From NCBI GenBank assembly GCA_961205875.1, contig OY540814.1, positions 10,894,993 through 10,958,992 on the forward strand: a stretch of DNA of 64,000 nt, in the 5' to 3' direction. Every line of letters starts with the position of its first letter. Position 1 is the first letter of the stretch. The position numbers and the translations under genes are program-made. Source of the DNA: Sialis fuliginosa (taxonomy: Eukaryota > Arthropoda > Insecta > Megaloptera > Sialidae). The notes below the pieces were generated by a model. The model ran no database searches and had not been told where the DNA came from. It was given only the letters and a program-made list of their open reading frames with translations. Shown piece by piece: positions 11,901 to 23,285 of this stretch.

Positions 11901-14900
11901 TGAAAGTTTTGTTGAGAGTCAGAGCTAGCCTTGGAAATCACGAAACCCAGAGAAAAATAACGGATATAATTACCAAATATTTTTTAAGAGAAAAAATGGT
12001 TTATTCTCTAAAACTGAATTAGTTAGAAATCACTAATTCATAGCGAATATTCACTAATTGAAATAATTAAAAGTTTACCACTATGAATTAGTGAATATTC
12101 ACAACTTGTATTAGTGAAACAGTCATTGCTTCAGCTATGACAGAATCTATGGTTTTATTTAATTTATTTTAGATATCAAAAAACAATCTAGGAAAAACTC
12201 ATTCATTATTTAATAAGCATAGATAAATAGAAAATCATCACGCATTACAATATTCTCTTAATCATTCATAACCTAATTTCAATGTCAGTAAAGAATATTT
12301 CAATTATCATAGTCTAATTTATGAAAGAATCAAAAATAATGCAAACAAACTAAAACTATTTTTGGATAGATTTTTCAAGTTTTGTATAAACTTCACGGAA
12401 TAATCGGTCCGATTTGCCTATACACGACCCAATCTGCAGTACCACACTCTACCTCCCGACAAATCGGCCTTGCAGATTAGGTGGTGTATAGAGGCCTTTA
12501 TACTGTCCTCGGATCGGCTCTGATTGAGACTACAGCTTATCATTTATATTTTACATTAACTTTTCTTCGATTAATCAGTATAAAGTATAAATATCTCCCA
12601 TTTTTTTTTTACATATATGTATATTATTAACATCATCAATCTGACATTTTATACATTTAAAATATAACACAGGTAATGCTGTTAGGCGACTCCGGTGTTG
12701 GTAAAACTTGTATGATGGTGAGATTCCGGGACGGCCATTTCCTGTCTGGTAACTTCATTTCTACAGTCGGCATTGACTTCAGGGTATGAGTAATTGGTGA
12801 CGTTACGTCAGAACGTTGCATTACATATCTCTAATCAATATCATTGGCTTTAATAATTAATCTATAAATACGCAATGTTCAAAACCAGATTTGATCATAA
12901 TTGTATTGAAATTAATTTTGAAATATTAATTTGTCTGGTTCGGTAATCAGTTTCTAATAGTATAAATAAGAATGAAGATTATTAATAGCGTAAACAAAAT
13001 AATATTAATTCATATTTTTATTTTCTGATTACCAGGGACTTGAACCAGAATTTATTTATGGTTCACGTTCGGTTCGGATTTGGGTTTATGTTCAGTAAGG
13101 TGCAAATTATTTGGATTCAAAAACCGTTATTTTTTCAGGGTTCGGGTTCAAGTTTGTAATTGAAATTATAATTAACAAATAAAACAATCATACCCTATAA
13201 AATATGGCTACGAAAAAGGGCAAAAATAAAATTATATTTTAAAGATTGAAATCTCTACTTTTCAGATTTTTCTGCAAATTGAAATGTAATTCAGTTATAG
13301 AATTAATAAATAAACTAAGAAATATATTTTTAGTAGTGGACTTGATAACTCACATTACACCATAAAATTCAAACAGATTTCCAGTTAGTACATTTTATAA
13401 TCTTTTTTAAAAATCATTGGAGAAAAATATAAAAAATAATTTATATGGTTACCCATTATCCATGAAAAGGTTTGGATTCAGGTTCGTTGACTTTGAAATA
13501 TAGTGATTCGGTTCGGGTTCAGGTTAATGAAAAATACGTTTTTTTTTCGGGTTTAGTGTTCGGGTCCTGGTTCAAGTTCCTGATTGTTACGTTATTATAT
13601 TATAGTGTATTCCAGGTTGATTAAGCCATAGAAAATGAACAATTATAAATATGTGTGATTGGTACATTTTAAAATGTCGCCATGAAAGTAACTGATAAAT
13701 TTTAAATTAGTCAATAGTGTTTTGTTTTTTAACGAATTAAATTAAACATCATAGATAAAATTATAGTAATGTATAATAAGTTATTTAAGTTAAAAACAAA
13801 ATACTATTGACTAATTTAAAATTTATCAGTTAGTTTCATGGCGCATTTTTAATTGCACCAATGCAATAGTATGTCGATATATTTGTTCAAAGGCTATTAT
13901 AACACTTCTAATTTATCCAAATCAATTTGGAATATTATTAATTTTATTTTGTATAAAATATATGTTATTGTATTTTTAAATGACTCCACACATAATCAAT
14001 GTAAATTAAGGTACAGTCAAATTGGCTGAAACTGAAGTAAGTAGTAAGTTTTTGACTTACTTTTGTTCAGATGGTCGCGAACTACATCATACTTCAGTTT
14101 TCAATTTTGTTGTACTTTAATTTGTATTGGTTTTCATATTTTCATATATATCTACTTGATTTTAACAGAATAAGACTGTAACAGTGGACAATTCAAAAGT
14201 TAAACTCCAAATATGGGACACGGCTGGTCAAGAAAGATTCAGAAGTGTAACACATGCTTATTACAGAGATGCTCATGGTAAGAAGTATATATATTTTAAT
14301 TATCAAGGGTGGACCAAGAACCTGGCTATACTTTCAATATTTGAACGGTATATACTGTATATACAAAATCTATTGATTTATTAATGAGCTATTAAAAATT
14401 CAAAACGTTCAACTCCTGAGATCAAACAGTCCAGAATATCAGAGAAATCAAAATAGGATGTATAAAAATATTGTATTTTTTTAAGTTAGGTACTGGTAAA
14501 TAAATAAATATATGATGAACAATTTGGATATGGAAATAGGTGGTTATAGATATGCACAGTCGCCTGCATTAATGGTCTTGCAGTTTGTATTCATTTTCGT
14601 TTATCACAAACATAGTAGGCTCCTCCCATTTGATTATTATAATATTTAAATCATTTCTCCATGTACCAAACAAAGACAGATATTTTGAAATTCATTTGCT
14701 AGATAAAGAACTACTCTTCGTTTATAGTACTCATATATATTTGTGCAATTAAATTATTATGTAATCTATTGAAAATTGTATACGTAAATTTTGTGGCAAT
14801 AAATATTTGATATTCCGAATTTTAGTATTTAAATATATTAAACTTGATAGAAAAAGATAACCGATGATGTTTGTCTTTAAATTTGGAATCTGTTGTAAGC

Positions 14901-16511
14901 GATTCTAGCCTTTAGGGTGCCAGACGAGATCTGCAGGCGACTGTACATCTATACCATTTTTACGAAATTGGGTTTTTACTGCGATCATCGGAAAGGGAAT
15001 GATTTACCAACTCTAGGAGTTATAAATGAAAAAAATATTATTAATTGATATATATTTTTTTAGCATTGCTGTTATTATATGACGTCACCAATAAGACAAG
15101 TTACGACAATATCAGAGCGTGGTTAGGAGAAATTCGCGAATACGCGCAAGATGATGTTGTCATAATGCTATTGGGTATGTAAATATGCAAATGGTATGCG
15201 TGGAAGAGAAATTAACAACGTTTATTTAATTTTCTATATTATTTAGGTAACAAGGCAGATTGTGGAAGTGATAGAGTTGTACGGAAAGAAGACGGAGACA
15301 GATTAGCAAGAGAATTTAATGTGACGTTCTTAGAGACTTCAGCAAAAAGTGGACTCAATGTTGAAAAAGCTTTTCTAAGTATAGCAAGGTAAAATTATAA
15401 ATGATTTTATGTTTAATATAAATATACCCCCCCCCCCCCAATACAAAAATAATAAATTTAAAAAAATAATAATTGTGCGTATGTACATAATTTATAATAC
15501 ATAGATAATTGTTTCTGCTGAAAATCATTTTTTTCTATTCAACCATTTGCCATAACGCTCATTCAGACACGTGGTATGCCACTTTATTTATAAACTCATC
15601 AAAAAAAATAAAGGATAATTTTTAAAAAGCAAATTTTTTGGCGGCCAGATAACTAAAAAATGAGAAAGTACCGTTTTTTACATATTTTAAAAACAAAAAT
15701 CATGGGAGGAATAAATTTTTTTTACAAAATCATATACCATCATTTTATAGAGAACACTTTCAGCTTTCTAATGATATCAAGTCGATTATTGTGCGATTAT
15801 TATTTCAGGATATACAGGAGTTTAAAGTCAAAAGTGTTATTTTTACTTTGATAGTAGATAACGCGGTCAAAAAAATCGTACGGGATGAAAAAAAAAACAC
15901 ATTTTCAAGAGAAAAGAACAAGCTTTCGGACGCTTGCATTTAATTTCTTGTAAAAAAAATTTTTCAAAAATTTTATGCTTTTTAAGTTTATAAAAAATTA
16001 AGGGATCATTTTTCGAACTCTTTTAACCCTTGGCACAAAGCGGCAGGGGATGATAAAAATTATTGAGTTCCTGATTCAAAAACTAGAAAGTACAAGCTTA
16101 CGAATGAGATTTAGATCATGCAAATCCAATCATTTTTCGCTGAGATATAACTTTGAATATTCGTAAAAAATTTGCTTTTTAAAAATTATCCTTTAATTTT
16201 TTTGATGAGTGTATAATATTATGATAACATATACTATTCTTTTTATATTTTAGAATTTATTATCAATATTGTCAAATATCCTATTAAAACAATATTTTAC
16301 TTTTGTTTGGTATTACAAAGAAATAAGGTCTCGCCCAAAACTAACAAAATCTTTTTATTAGGTATTGTTTCACCATTCATAATTATGTTTAAAATTTAGG
16401 GATCTAAAACTAAAAAAAAATGGTGCTACACAAGACAGCTCAAGAGTAAATGTACAGCGTGAGTATTCAAGAAAAGAGAATCGCAGCTTGTGCTCTCAAT
16501 GTGCTACGTGA
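8974..16511 (+). CDS. Rab26: Rab26/Rab37-type small GTPase, six coding exons
   Basis: Rab26 and Rab37 are small GTPases of secretory and synaptic vesicles; Rab26 is linked to vesicle maturation and autophagy of vesicle clusters. Exons: 8974-9174, 12673-12783, 14169-14277, 15064-15174, 15247-15388, 16400-16511. All introns are GT-AG, the phases join cleanly, and the product is 261 residues. Residues 1-67 are a polar extension, as Rab26 proteins have. The G domain follows: P-loop GDSGVGKTC (72-80), switch [10 protein letters not shown] with Thr98, WDTAGQE (120-126) with the Rab-typical [17 protein letters not shown] (179-182) and ETSAK (207-211). The start was chosen because an in-frame TAA lies at 8959 and ATG 8974 is the first Met. 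A pyrimidine-rich acceptor at 8909-8911 implies a 5' UTR exon upstream. The C-terminus is CSQCAT, with cysteines at 256 and 259 rather than the usual paired CC or CXC. Rab26 is preferred over Rab37 on the extension and switch region. Confidence 0.93.
9480..9990. repeat. Interspersed repeat with TCCATACGTGACAGGG motifs, copy 1 (Rab26 intron 1)
   Basis: Blocks ATCGTAAATATCTCGATTCC, ACAACCCTCCATACGTGACA and AAAATTGCAAAAACCCACC occur in the same order at 33720-34075. TCCATACGTGACA is itself repeated twice here. This is an old, diverged dispersed repeat with no visible coding capacity. The edges are approximate. Confidence 0.55.
9991..12000. other. Rest of Rab26 intron 1, first part
   Basis: Intronic AT-rich DNA. 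Around 10395-11000 there are scattered GC-richer phrases and a repeated GCTCCAAAGAAC (about 10728 and 10948), probably from an eroded transposon. I could not define its ends and saw no exon with splice signals. Confidence 0.35.
12019..12105. repeat. Short inverted repeat, Rab26 intron 1
   Basis: CACTAATTCATAGCGAATATTCACTA on the left pairs with ACTATGAATTAGTGAATATT on the right, giving a hairpin of about 85 bases. It is probably a tiny MITE remnant. No target duplication was identified. Confidence 0.4.
12403..12503. repeat. Hairpin repeat in Rab26 intron 1
   Basis: CCTATACACGACCCAATCTG pairs with the complement of GCAGATTAGGTGGTGTATAG, and CGGTCCGATTTG pairs with ACAAATCGG. It is a GC-richer foldback of about 100 bp inside AT-rich intron, resembling a MITE. 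Confidence 0.45.
13033..13582. mobile_element. hAT-like non-autonomous element, copy A (Rab26 intron 2)
   Basis: The ends are CAGGGACTTGAACCAGAA and the complement of TCAAGTTCCTG. Inside each end are many GGTTCGGGTTC-type repeats. A second copy lies at 16865-17472. The CAGGG terminus is typical of hAT elements. The flanks CTGATTAC and ATTGTTAC are a poor 8-bp match, so the target duplication here is eroded. Confidence 0.7.
13655..13862. mobile_element. Palindromic MITE (Rab26 intron 2)
   Basis: The two arms of about 75 bp are strongly complementary (left block GCCATGAAAGTAACTGATAA, right block TTATCAGTTAGTTTCATGGC) around a loop of about 50 bp. There is no coding sequence. Transcribed within the intron it would form a long near-perfect hairpin about 300 bases before exon 3. 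Confidence 0.75.
14011..14115. mobile_element. 105-bp MITE just upstream of Rab26 exon 3
   Basis: The ends GTACAGTCAAATTGGCTGAA and the complement of TTCAATTTTGTTGTAC continue into a shared ACTGAAGTA block. The ends suggest TA-target insertion (TA followed by CAG). It lies about 50 bases before the exon 3 acceptor. Confidence 0.6.
14557..14943. mobile_element. MITE with CAGTCGCCTGCA ends (Rab26 intron 3)
   Basis: The ends CAGTCGCCTGCA and TGCAGGCGACTG are exact inverted complements, with TA following on the right. A diverged copy in opposite orientation lies at 62641-63019, sharing TTCGGAATATC, AATCTATTGA and AACCGATGATGTTTGTC blocks. It is about 387 bp long and non-coding. Confidence 0.75.
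15427..15439. repeat. Poly-C run in Rab26 intron 5
   Basis: An uninterrupted run of about 12 C residues in otherwise AT-rich intron. Its length may be unreliable in the assembly. Confidence 0.6.
15591..16213. mobile_element. MITE with ACTCATCAAAAAAA ends (Rab26 intron 5)
   Basis: The inverted ends of about 45 bp read ACTCATCAAAAAAAATAAAG, then GGATAATTTTTAAAAAGCAA, on the left, with the complement on the right. The element is about 620 bp with no transposase. Ends of the form TATA(N)ACTCATC suggest a TA-target family. It fills most of the last intron. Confidence 0.75.
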
Positions 16512-16737
16512 AATATAGCATCTATATCAAAATATGTTCATAATTAACTAGAAAAGGGATTTAAGATAGTGTCTACCTTAACAAATTACATTAAGTTTTA
16601 TAGATAAAGTATAATATATTTTTTAAACTGAAGTTCTTATATACAATTTCCATTCAACAATATTGTTTTAATTTAGATTAGGTATATTAATATTTAAATA
16701 TTACTTAAGATAATATTGATTTCGTTTTATATAAAAT

Positions 16738-16862
16738 ACTAGCTGTTACTCGCGACTTCGTCCTTGTGGAGTATGTATTTTTTTCTTTTTATCAAAATCG
16801 GTTCTGCGGTTTAGCCGTGAAAAGGTAACAAACAGATAGACAGAGTTACTTTCGCATTTATA
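16738..16862 (+). repeat. Interspersed repeat, ACTAGCTG...CGACTTCGTCC family
   Basis: It starts ACTAGCTGTTACTCGCGACT and continues through TCAAAATCGGTTCTGCGGTT and ACAGATAGACAGAGTTACTT to TTTCGCATTTATAAT. This is a familiar short repeat of insect genomes. The hAT-like element at 16865 inserted at its 3' edge. Confidence 0.65.
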
Positions 16863-16864
16863 AT

Positions 16865-17472
16865 CAGCGACTTGAACCGGAATTTATTTATGGTTCAGCT
16901 TCGATTCGGGTTCAAATAACGATTTTGGTTAGGGTTCAGATTTGTGTTCAGCATGGTGCAAACTATTTCTGTTTAAAAACCGTTATTTTTTCAGGGTTCA
17001 GGTTCAGTTTGTAATTGAAAGAAAACTATTTTGTTGCAAAAAAATTATAATAAACAAATAAAACATTTTATGAAGAAAAAAAACATGAATAGCCATTAAA
17101 ATATGGCTAAAAAAGTACAAAAAATATAATTACATTTTAAAGATTGAAGTCTCTACTTTTCAGACTTTTTTTCAAATTGAAATGTAATTAAATTATAAAA
17201 TTAAATAAAACGGCCAAGTGCGTGTTGGGCACACATATGATAAGTTTCCGTAGTCATTACGATTTAAAATAATAATAAACTACATATTCTAGCTTATAAT
17301 GTACTTTTGAGAAAAATATTAAAAATATATGATTACCGGTTTTCTCTGTGAAAAAGTTCGATTTCAGGTTCAGGTTCGTTGACTTTGAAATATAATGGTT
17401 CGGTTCTAGTTCAGGTTAATGAAAAATATGGTTTTTTTGGGTTTCGGGTTCAGGTTCAGGTTCAAGTCCCTG
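16865..17472. mobile_element. hAT-like non-autonomous element, copy B (3' of Rab26)
   Basis: It has the same termini as copy A (CAGCGACTTGAACC and the complement of GGTTCAAGTCCCTG). The flanking 8-mers are TTTATAAT and TTTATGAT, 7 of 8 identical, as expected for a hAT target duplication. It contains a foreign fragment at 17207-17275. It lies about 350 bp beyond the Rab26 stop, so it may fall in the 3' UTR or just past it. Confidence 0.75.
17207..17275 (+). repeat. Fragment of the AAGTGCGTGTTGGGC repeat, nested in hAT copy B
   Basis: AAACGGCCAAGTGCGTGTTG and GGCACACATATGATAAG match the head of the repeat at 1124, ending near TCATTACG. It is absent from hAT copy A at the matching place, so it inserted into copy B afterwards. 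Confidence 0.6.
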
Positions 17473-18501
17473 TTTATGATAATAATTAGTATGGATGATT
17501 TATCCGTTTTGACCAAATACAATTAAAAAAATAATTTTCTTATCTATATATAATTAAACCGGAAACTGATATTTCCTCTTGTTAATTTTTTTTTAATATT
17601 AGAAAAAATATTTAGTAAAGGTTGTATATTCGTTTCTATATAATAAATATCTACATAAAATGGATTGTAGTATATTTGAAATGCAAACACGACATATTTT
17701 ATACAATATTGTTGGCTGAATTTTAATTAAGTGGATACTATACTCGTATATATTTTTAAGAGCTCTTAAAACTTCCATTTTATTCCAAAATCACTCACTC
17801 AGATTAATTTTATTCTCTTATTTTATTCATGCATATTATAGAGAGTTCATTCCCAATTGTTAAGGTAGACAAAATATCTTGATGTAGAAATATGAAAAAA
17901 AAATTTATACAATTTTATATATATTTTGAAAGCGATAGCACTTGAATTATCTTAAATCAACAGTATTATACATGTAGACATATACATACTAGAATGTTTA
18001 TAATAAATGTTATTTTCATATGTATGTCTGCGTACGAATCGAATAAATCTGATAATAAAATCACGACTGACAAAATTAGGGAAAAACAGTAAAATCGCTT
18101 TGACATTTGCGCTTCGTATAAAATATAAATTTTTAGAATGGCTATGTATAAAATCAAATAATTATGGCACGAATTTAATTTTTTAATCACGAGAAATTAT
18201 ATCGTAATTTAATGAACGCGCAAAATAAAATATAAACAAAAATTAAGGTTCTTTGAAATAATTTTAAAGGCTGGATTTTAATATATTTCGGAATTTTTTA
18301 AATTAATTTTCTAAAGCTTAAAATATATATTTAAGTTCCGAAGTAAAAAAATGTTAGTTCAAATTGTTTATATTATCATCTTATTTATATTTATTTATTA
18401 TTATTATTTTATTTTAGTAATAACTAATAATTTAAAGAAATTCAAAATGCACAAAATAAAAATAAGCACATATATTTTCAGAACTGATTGTGAATCACTT
18501 A
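17473..18501. other. AT-rich intergenic DNA
   Basis: No exon or bounded transposon is seen. It may hold the poly(A) region of the Rab26-like gene (AATAAA near 17642), but no single site is compelling. Confidence 0.4.
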
Positions 18502-19076
18502 CAAGGTGAGTCATATCAGGTGGAACAAACTTGAACAGTCCAAACAAAAAAGTTCATATGAACATGTGTCTGGAAACTTTTCATGAGGGAGCTACAGACT
18601 CTCAAAGAGTTTGTCTAAAATTACAACAATTTAATAATAATTTAAGCTAAGTTTTTCTTCATGTGGCCGTACGCCATCCCTTCTGAACTGGCATCCTGTA
18701 CGGTCTTCCTCCCAAAAGTTGACATTGCTGTTATACATCAACAAAATAAGCAACGAATTTTAATAAATATAAAAATTTCAAACATCAACTATTCTTTTTT
18801 CCAAAGCTTACTTTTTTCCGATTTTTTCACTCGATCTTCCGGTTTCAGGTCAAGACACACATTTTATAAGAGGTTTAGTATTAATACGTGTTTAATACTA
18901 AAGCGACTATAAAATTTCATAACTGCATCTCACAATCAGTGGTTTCTCAAAATATTAAATAAAACTAATTTCAGGAATCTGTAGCTCCTCCACGAATAAT
19001 TATATGAACTATTTTTCTTTAAATATTTTTTTCGATCAACTGTTCAAGTTTGTTTCATCTGTTATGACTAAACCTA
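18502..19076. mobile_element. TA-target MITE, AACAAACTTGAACAG ends
   Basis: The inverted ends share GTCATATCAGGTGGAACAAA (left) and the complement of TTTGTTTCATCTGTTATGAC (right), followed by ACTTGAACAGT. GAGCTACAGA blocks are shared further in. Flanks are consistent with TA. There is no transposase frame; the small ORF inside is not protein-like. Confidence 0.7.
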
Positions 19077-19145
19077 TATAAAGACACGATATCTCAAAAA
19101 TATTAAATGTTATTGAATATAAATAACATATTTTTGTAAAATAAA

Positions 19146-19381
19146 CAGTGGCGTCTTATACATGATATATAAAGAGCACCAAGTTTTTGTACAAACTTTA
19201 TAATCGAGGCATGCTACATATTGAAAAATGATCCTTAAAACAAGATAGTAAAATGAATTTACGTCTGCGAATAAATTAAATATTAAGTGTTTATTTGGTG
19301 TCGAGAGAAAGTATAGATCTAAGTATTTTTATTATAATTAAATCTCTGTTTTTACAATAAAGAAGACATAAGATGCCCCTG
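19146..19381. mobile_element. hAT-like MITE, CAGTGGCGTCTTAT ends
   Basis: Left end CAGTGGCGTCTTAT and right end ATAAGATGCCCCTG are inverted complements with a few mismatches. The flanking 8-mers are only partly alike. The CAG start and short TIR suggest hAT, but the evidence is moderate. Confidence 0.5.
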
Positions 19382-19722
19382 AATATAACAATATTTTATT
19401 CACGTATAATATGAATATTAAATTATAATAAAAATAAAATAAAATAAATGTGGTATCATTCATTTAAATATATATAATATATAAACTATTAAATAAATAT
19501 ATTTATATCCATGTATAAATAATCGTTGATGTAGAAAAATCGGATAGGTATATAATGTAAAAAATATTTATCATTGTTATCGATTATATCAGTGCTTAAA
19601 TTAGAGAGAGGAGTACAGGAAGGAGTAAAAAATATACTTTGTTGAAAATAAGACAAATATACATGATATGTACTGTATAGTTATTTTACAAACTAGGACA
19701 CAGAGCTATAGAATTGATCAGT

Positions 19723-20260
19723 GAGTACGTTTACACAGCACTGTTACACCGATTTTACTGTAAACGATATAGTAAAACGCCTGTAGATGGCGCATTACAC
19801 CCGACATAACCAATCAGGTTTAATTATGCTATTCCTCTTAATCAACAGGCATAGCATAACTAAACTGGAATAGAGACGGAATAAAGACGTATGTAAACTG
19901 CATGGACATAGTTATATCTATTTAGCCAACCCCCCAAAATATTAGTATCTACGGAGTATAGGGATTTCATCGTAATGCACTTCCATTAACATTTGAAAAA
20001 GCGTTGTCAGTTAAAAATGGTTAAAAACTTGAAACAAAGAGATGGAAAACAAAAGAAAGCGTGATTCGTAGGACGTAGAGGAGACGAAGTATTTTTGGGA
20101 TTTCTTGTTGGTACGCTATTGAACTTATAGCGTACTTCAAATCGGAATTAAAATTCCAGCTAGCGTTACTTATTCTCGTATGTGTAAACAGTATCGCTTA
20201 AAACGGTTTAACTACATCGGTTACAGTAAAACCAGAATAACAGCGCTGTGTAAACATACT
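19723..20260. mobile_element. MITE with GTTTACACAGC ends
   Basis: Left end AGTACGTTTACACAGCACTG and right end complement AGTATGTTTACACAGCGCTG continue into TTTTACTGTAA blocks. It is about 540 bp and non-coding. Its right end abuts the hAT-like element at 20261 directly. Confidence 0.65.
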
Positions 20261-20616
20261 CAGTGTTTCATAAAGTATGGTACGCGTACCTCTGGTGGTA
20301 CACGAATAGATTTGTATGTTTAGAAACAGTGTTGAAACCAGAGAAGGGGTGCAGAGGGGATTTTTCCCTCGGGCGAAATATAAATACACCCCAACCGAAA
20401 TTATTTAAAAAATGTTATACACCAATTATGATATAATATAAATCAATTAATTTATCCTAAATTTCCCCCGTAATAAACTCTCTAGATTCAACACTGTTTA
20501 CAAACATTTCATTATTTTGTTATAATACCTCCCTCGCAATTATTTTTGTCAAAAGAGGGCTACACCGGTAAAATCATGAAAGTGGTACGCGCATTTTGTA
20601 AATTTGGAAAACACTG
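20261..20616. mobile_element. hAT (Charlie-like) non-autonomous element
   Basis: It starts CAGTGTTTCATAAAGTATGG followed by TACGCGTACCTCTGG, and ends with the complement (GTGGTACGCGC, then GGAAAACACTG). The CAGTGNTTC...AAAGT...GGTACGCG layout is the classic hAT/Charlie terminus. The flanking octamers do not match, perhaps because the left side abuts another element. Confidence 0.65.
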
Positions 20617-20927
20617 GTATATAGATAATAGTTTTACCTTGATAAAACTTTCCAATTAGGGCACTGATATTATATAATAGATGTTTATTTAGAAAATGTA
20701 TTAATGTTGGGCATACTGGTTTCAAATCGGTCAAATGCTTATAAAATTATTTATTGTATTTTCTATATACCGATAAAAAATATTATTGACATAAAAAATG
20801 TTCTTCCATTTTGACCGATGGCATAATTTATTTTGAATTTTAGGTATAGTTTTAATAATATACATTTTATAATGATGTACATATGAGTTAATGAATTCGG
20901 TAGCTATTTAAAAAGTTTTAATATTAA

Positions 20928-21491
20928 GGAGTTACATACCTCTAGCGCTGGTGAAAATTGTTGTATTTTAAAGAGTATATAGTTGAAAATAAGACAAAAT
21001 ATGAATTACACATTATTTATTGGCCATTTAAAAGTATGAAAAAAATATATGTGTCAATTGAGATTCTTTAGGCCAATGTTGGGAAAACATTACTTCATGG
21101 TCTGTATGATTTCTTTTGTATAGGTCGATGGGTCTGAAAAATTCAAAAAGATTCCTGTACACACTATACAGTAATGTTTTGATTTTAGTCTGTTGAGCCA
21201 ATTTTTTTTTAACATTTTGAAGATTAGAAAATTATTTTCATCGAAAAATTTGGTTCATAAAAAACCTATTAAATGAATTTTTTTTAAATAGATCGACAGA
21301 CTATAGAGAATGTATTTTGAAAGATTAAAAAAAACATCTAAAAATATTGAAAACTTTTTGAGTTATCGTATAGAAAAGGTAGTTTTGAGAAAAACAAGTT
21401 GTTTTTATTAATGTTCATAAAAATATAGAGAATAATAACATATAATAAAAATAAAAATGTTTTTTTGAAAATTCTGGAGGTATGTAACCCC
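20928..21491. mobile_element. TTAA-target element with GGRGTTACATACCTCC ends
   Basis: The ends GGAGTTACATACCTC and the complement of GAGGTATGTAACCCC are flanked by TTAA on both sides (20924-20927 and 21492-21495). TTAA duplication points to the piggyBac or Kolobok superfamily. It is 564 bp long and non-coding. Confidence 0.75.
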
Positions 21492-22085
21492 TTAAACCAC
21501 CTTATATATATGTACCTATGCTACTGATTCGTATATGTAATATTTATCTATATGTTTTTGAAACCAGATTATATTACGCTATATAGTAAAAATGAAATTA
21601 TGTATGGATATACTATAAATAACTTATGTAAAATACCATATGATACTAAACATATACACATACATTTTATTATTAGAATATACAACTTTTTGTAAAATGT
21701 ATACATAGATCATATCATACATTATGCATGTATGTAATGTACACTTGTATAAATTAACATTTACATTATTTTTTAATGATTGATATATTGTTTCCAATAA
21801 TTAACAATCTATTTTATACATTTAGATTTGTTCTACATAGTTTTTGTAATATGTATTATTTTAAGTCCTTTTTATATCGTGATTTAAAATTTCATGAAAA
21901 GTTTTCTGAAAAGTTTCAAGTCGGTAAAAAGTTAAGATTGTAATGGTATATGAGTTAAATTATAATGAAATACATAATTTATATATTTTTTTACAATTTT
22001 TTAAATTGACTTGTTTGTCTGTTTCGATTTTTCACCCACTTCCCGATGTCTGATTGTCTTGAAATTTTCTATACTTATCCCGGTT

Positions 22086-22372
22086 TTATAAAGAATTTGT
22101 TTAAGTGCAAACGCTATCTGCCAGGTACTAAATATAAATGAAATACACAGATGTAGCAAATGAAACCTTGACGCATGCGCGGTAAGTACAATCAGCGACT
22201 TAAAATAAATACTGCCAAGTGCATCTCATAAAAAGCATAGCATTTACATTATTATACATTTATTACCACTGCTTTAAAATATCGAGCAATTTTATAACAA
22301 TTTGACGCCTAGTAGATAGCGTTAGCTGGAAGCTAAATTACATTTGCACTCAAGCAAATTCTTTATAATACT
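22086..22372. mobile_element. Foldback MITE with TTTATAAAGAATTTG ends
   Basis: TATAAAGAATTTGTTTAAGT plus GCAAACGCTATCT on the left pairs with AGATAGCGTTAGC plus ACTCAAGCAAATTCTTTATA on the right. The element is about 290 bp. A GTAAGT at 22182 after GCATGCGCG is donor-like but has no supporting exon. Confidence 0.6.
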
Positions 22373-22872
22373 ATTCTTGTAGTATTCGTATTCTCGATGA
22401 CAATGAAAGAAACAATCAAATCCAAAATTAATTTAAAAATATATTGTTATTTTTTCAACGTAATACATTAGCTAAAATAAGTGATCCTAACCAAACCAAC
22501 AAAATTTTTCAAACATTTAAAAATTTTCATAGGTGAGTGAAAACATTCAGTGAAAAGTTATGAAACTTTCAATGAAAACTTTTCACTTTGACATCACTAG
22601 TTGAAGGCTTTATAGATATACATATTATGTAATAAGTATGTTGTCTTCGTTTAATGGAAAGTCACTTATGAAAGTTCATTTTGGTACAAAATTTTTATTT
22701 ACTGCATTTATAAAAAGGTTAAAATTCTAATAAAATTCTAAGCAAAATATGTAATTTTTGGATCTTTAGTATCATTTACAATAAAATGCATTTTTGCAAA
22801 ATGTTTTTATTTTCTTTATTTGGTGATTTTTCACTAAACGACGACGATTTCTTTATTTATTTATGATGTGTA

Positions 22873-23047
22873 CAGTGGTGTAACTACAAATTTCGGACCT
22901 CTGGCAAATTAGGAAGGTAGGGCCCTAAGTAATAATAATAATAAAAAAATTATTGGTGACCAAAAAAAAAATCCTCAGTAATAAAACATATACCCTTGGG
23001 GCCCCCTGGCTTTTTGCTAATCTAGCCACCCTGTAGTTATGCCACTG
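22873..23047. mobile_element. hAT-like MITE with near-perfect 8-bp target duplication
   Basis: The ends CAGTGGTGTAACTAC and GTAGTTATGCCACTG are inverted complements with one mismatch. Flanks GATGTGTA (22865-22872) and GGTGTGTA (23048-23055) match at 7 of 8. Inside are CCTCTGGC and GGGCCC/GGGGCCCC stretches typical of short hAT derivatives. Confidence 0.85.
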
Positions 23048-23285
23048 GGTGTGTACAATTTATTCAATACATATCATTTTGATAGAAATTTAATTAGATT
23101 AATCATACAACAGTGGTCTAGTGCTAAAAAATAAGTACCGAAGTGATATTTGGGAGAGACTTGAAATCTATAAAATTTTAAAGAAATGTTATTCAATACT
23201 CTAATAATAATATTTTTTTATATTCTCTTTTTGAGCTTATTGTTAGCAGAGATTATACGATAAAGGACCTATTGTTTTAAACTCA

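Noticed and set aside
15075-15090. CRE-like TGACGTCA in Rab26 exon 4
   Set aside because: It encodes the conserved Tyr-Asp-Val-Thr of the G domain, so it is there for coding reasons.
22150-22195. Donor-like GTAAGT after a GCATGCGC sequence
   Set aside because: It lies inside a foldback MITE with no associated coding exon.
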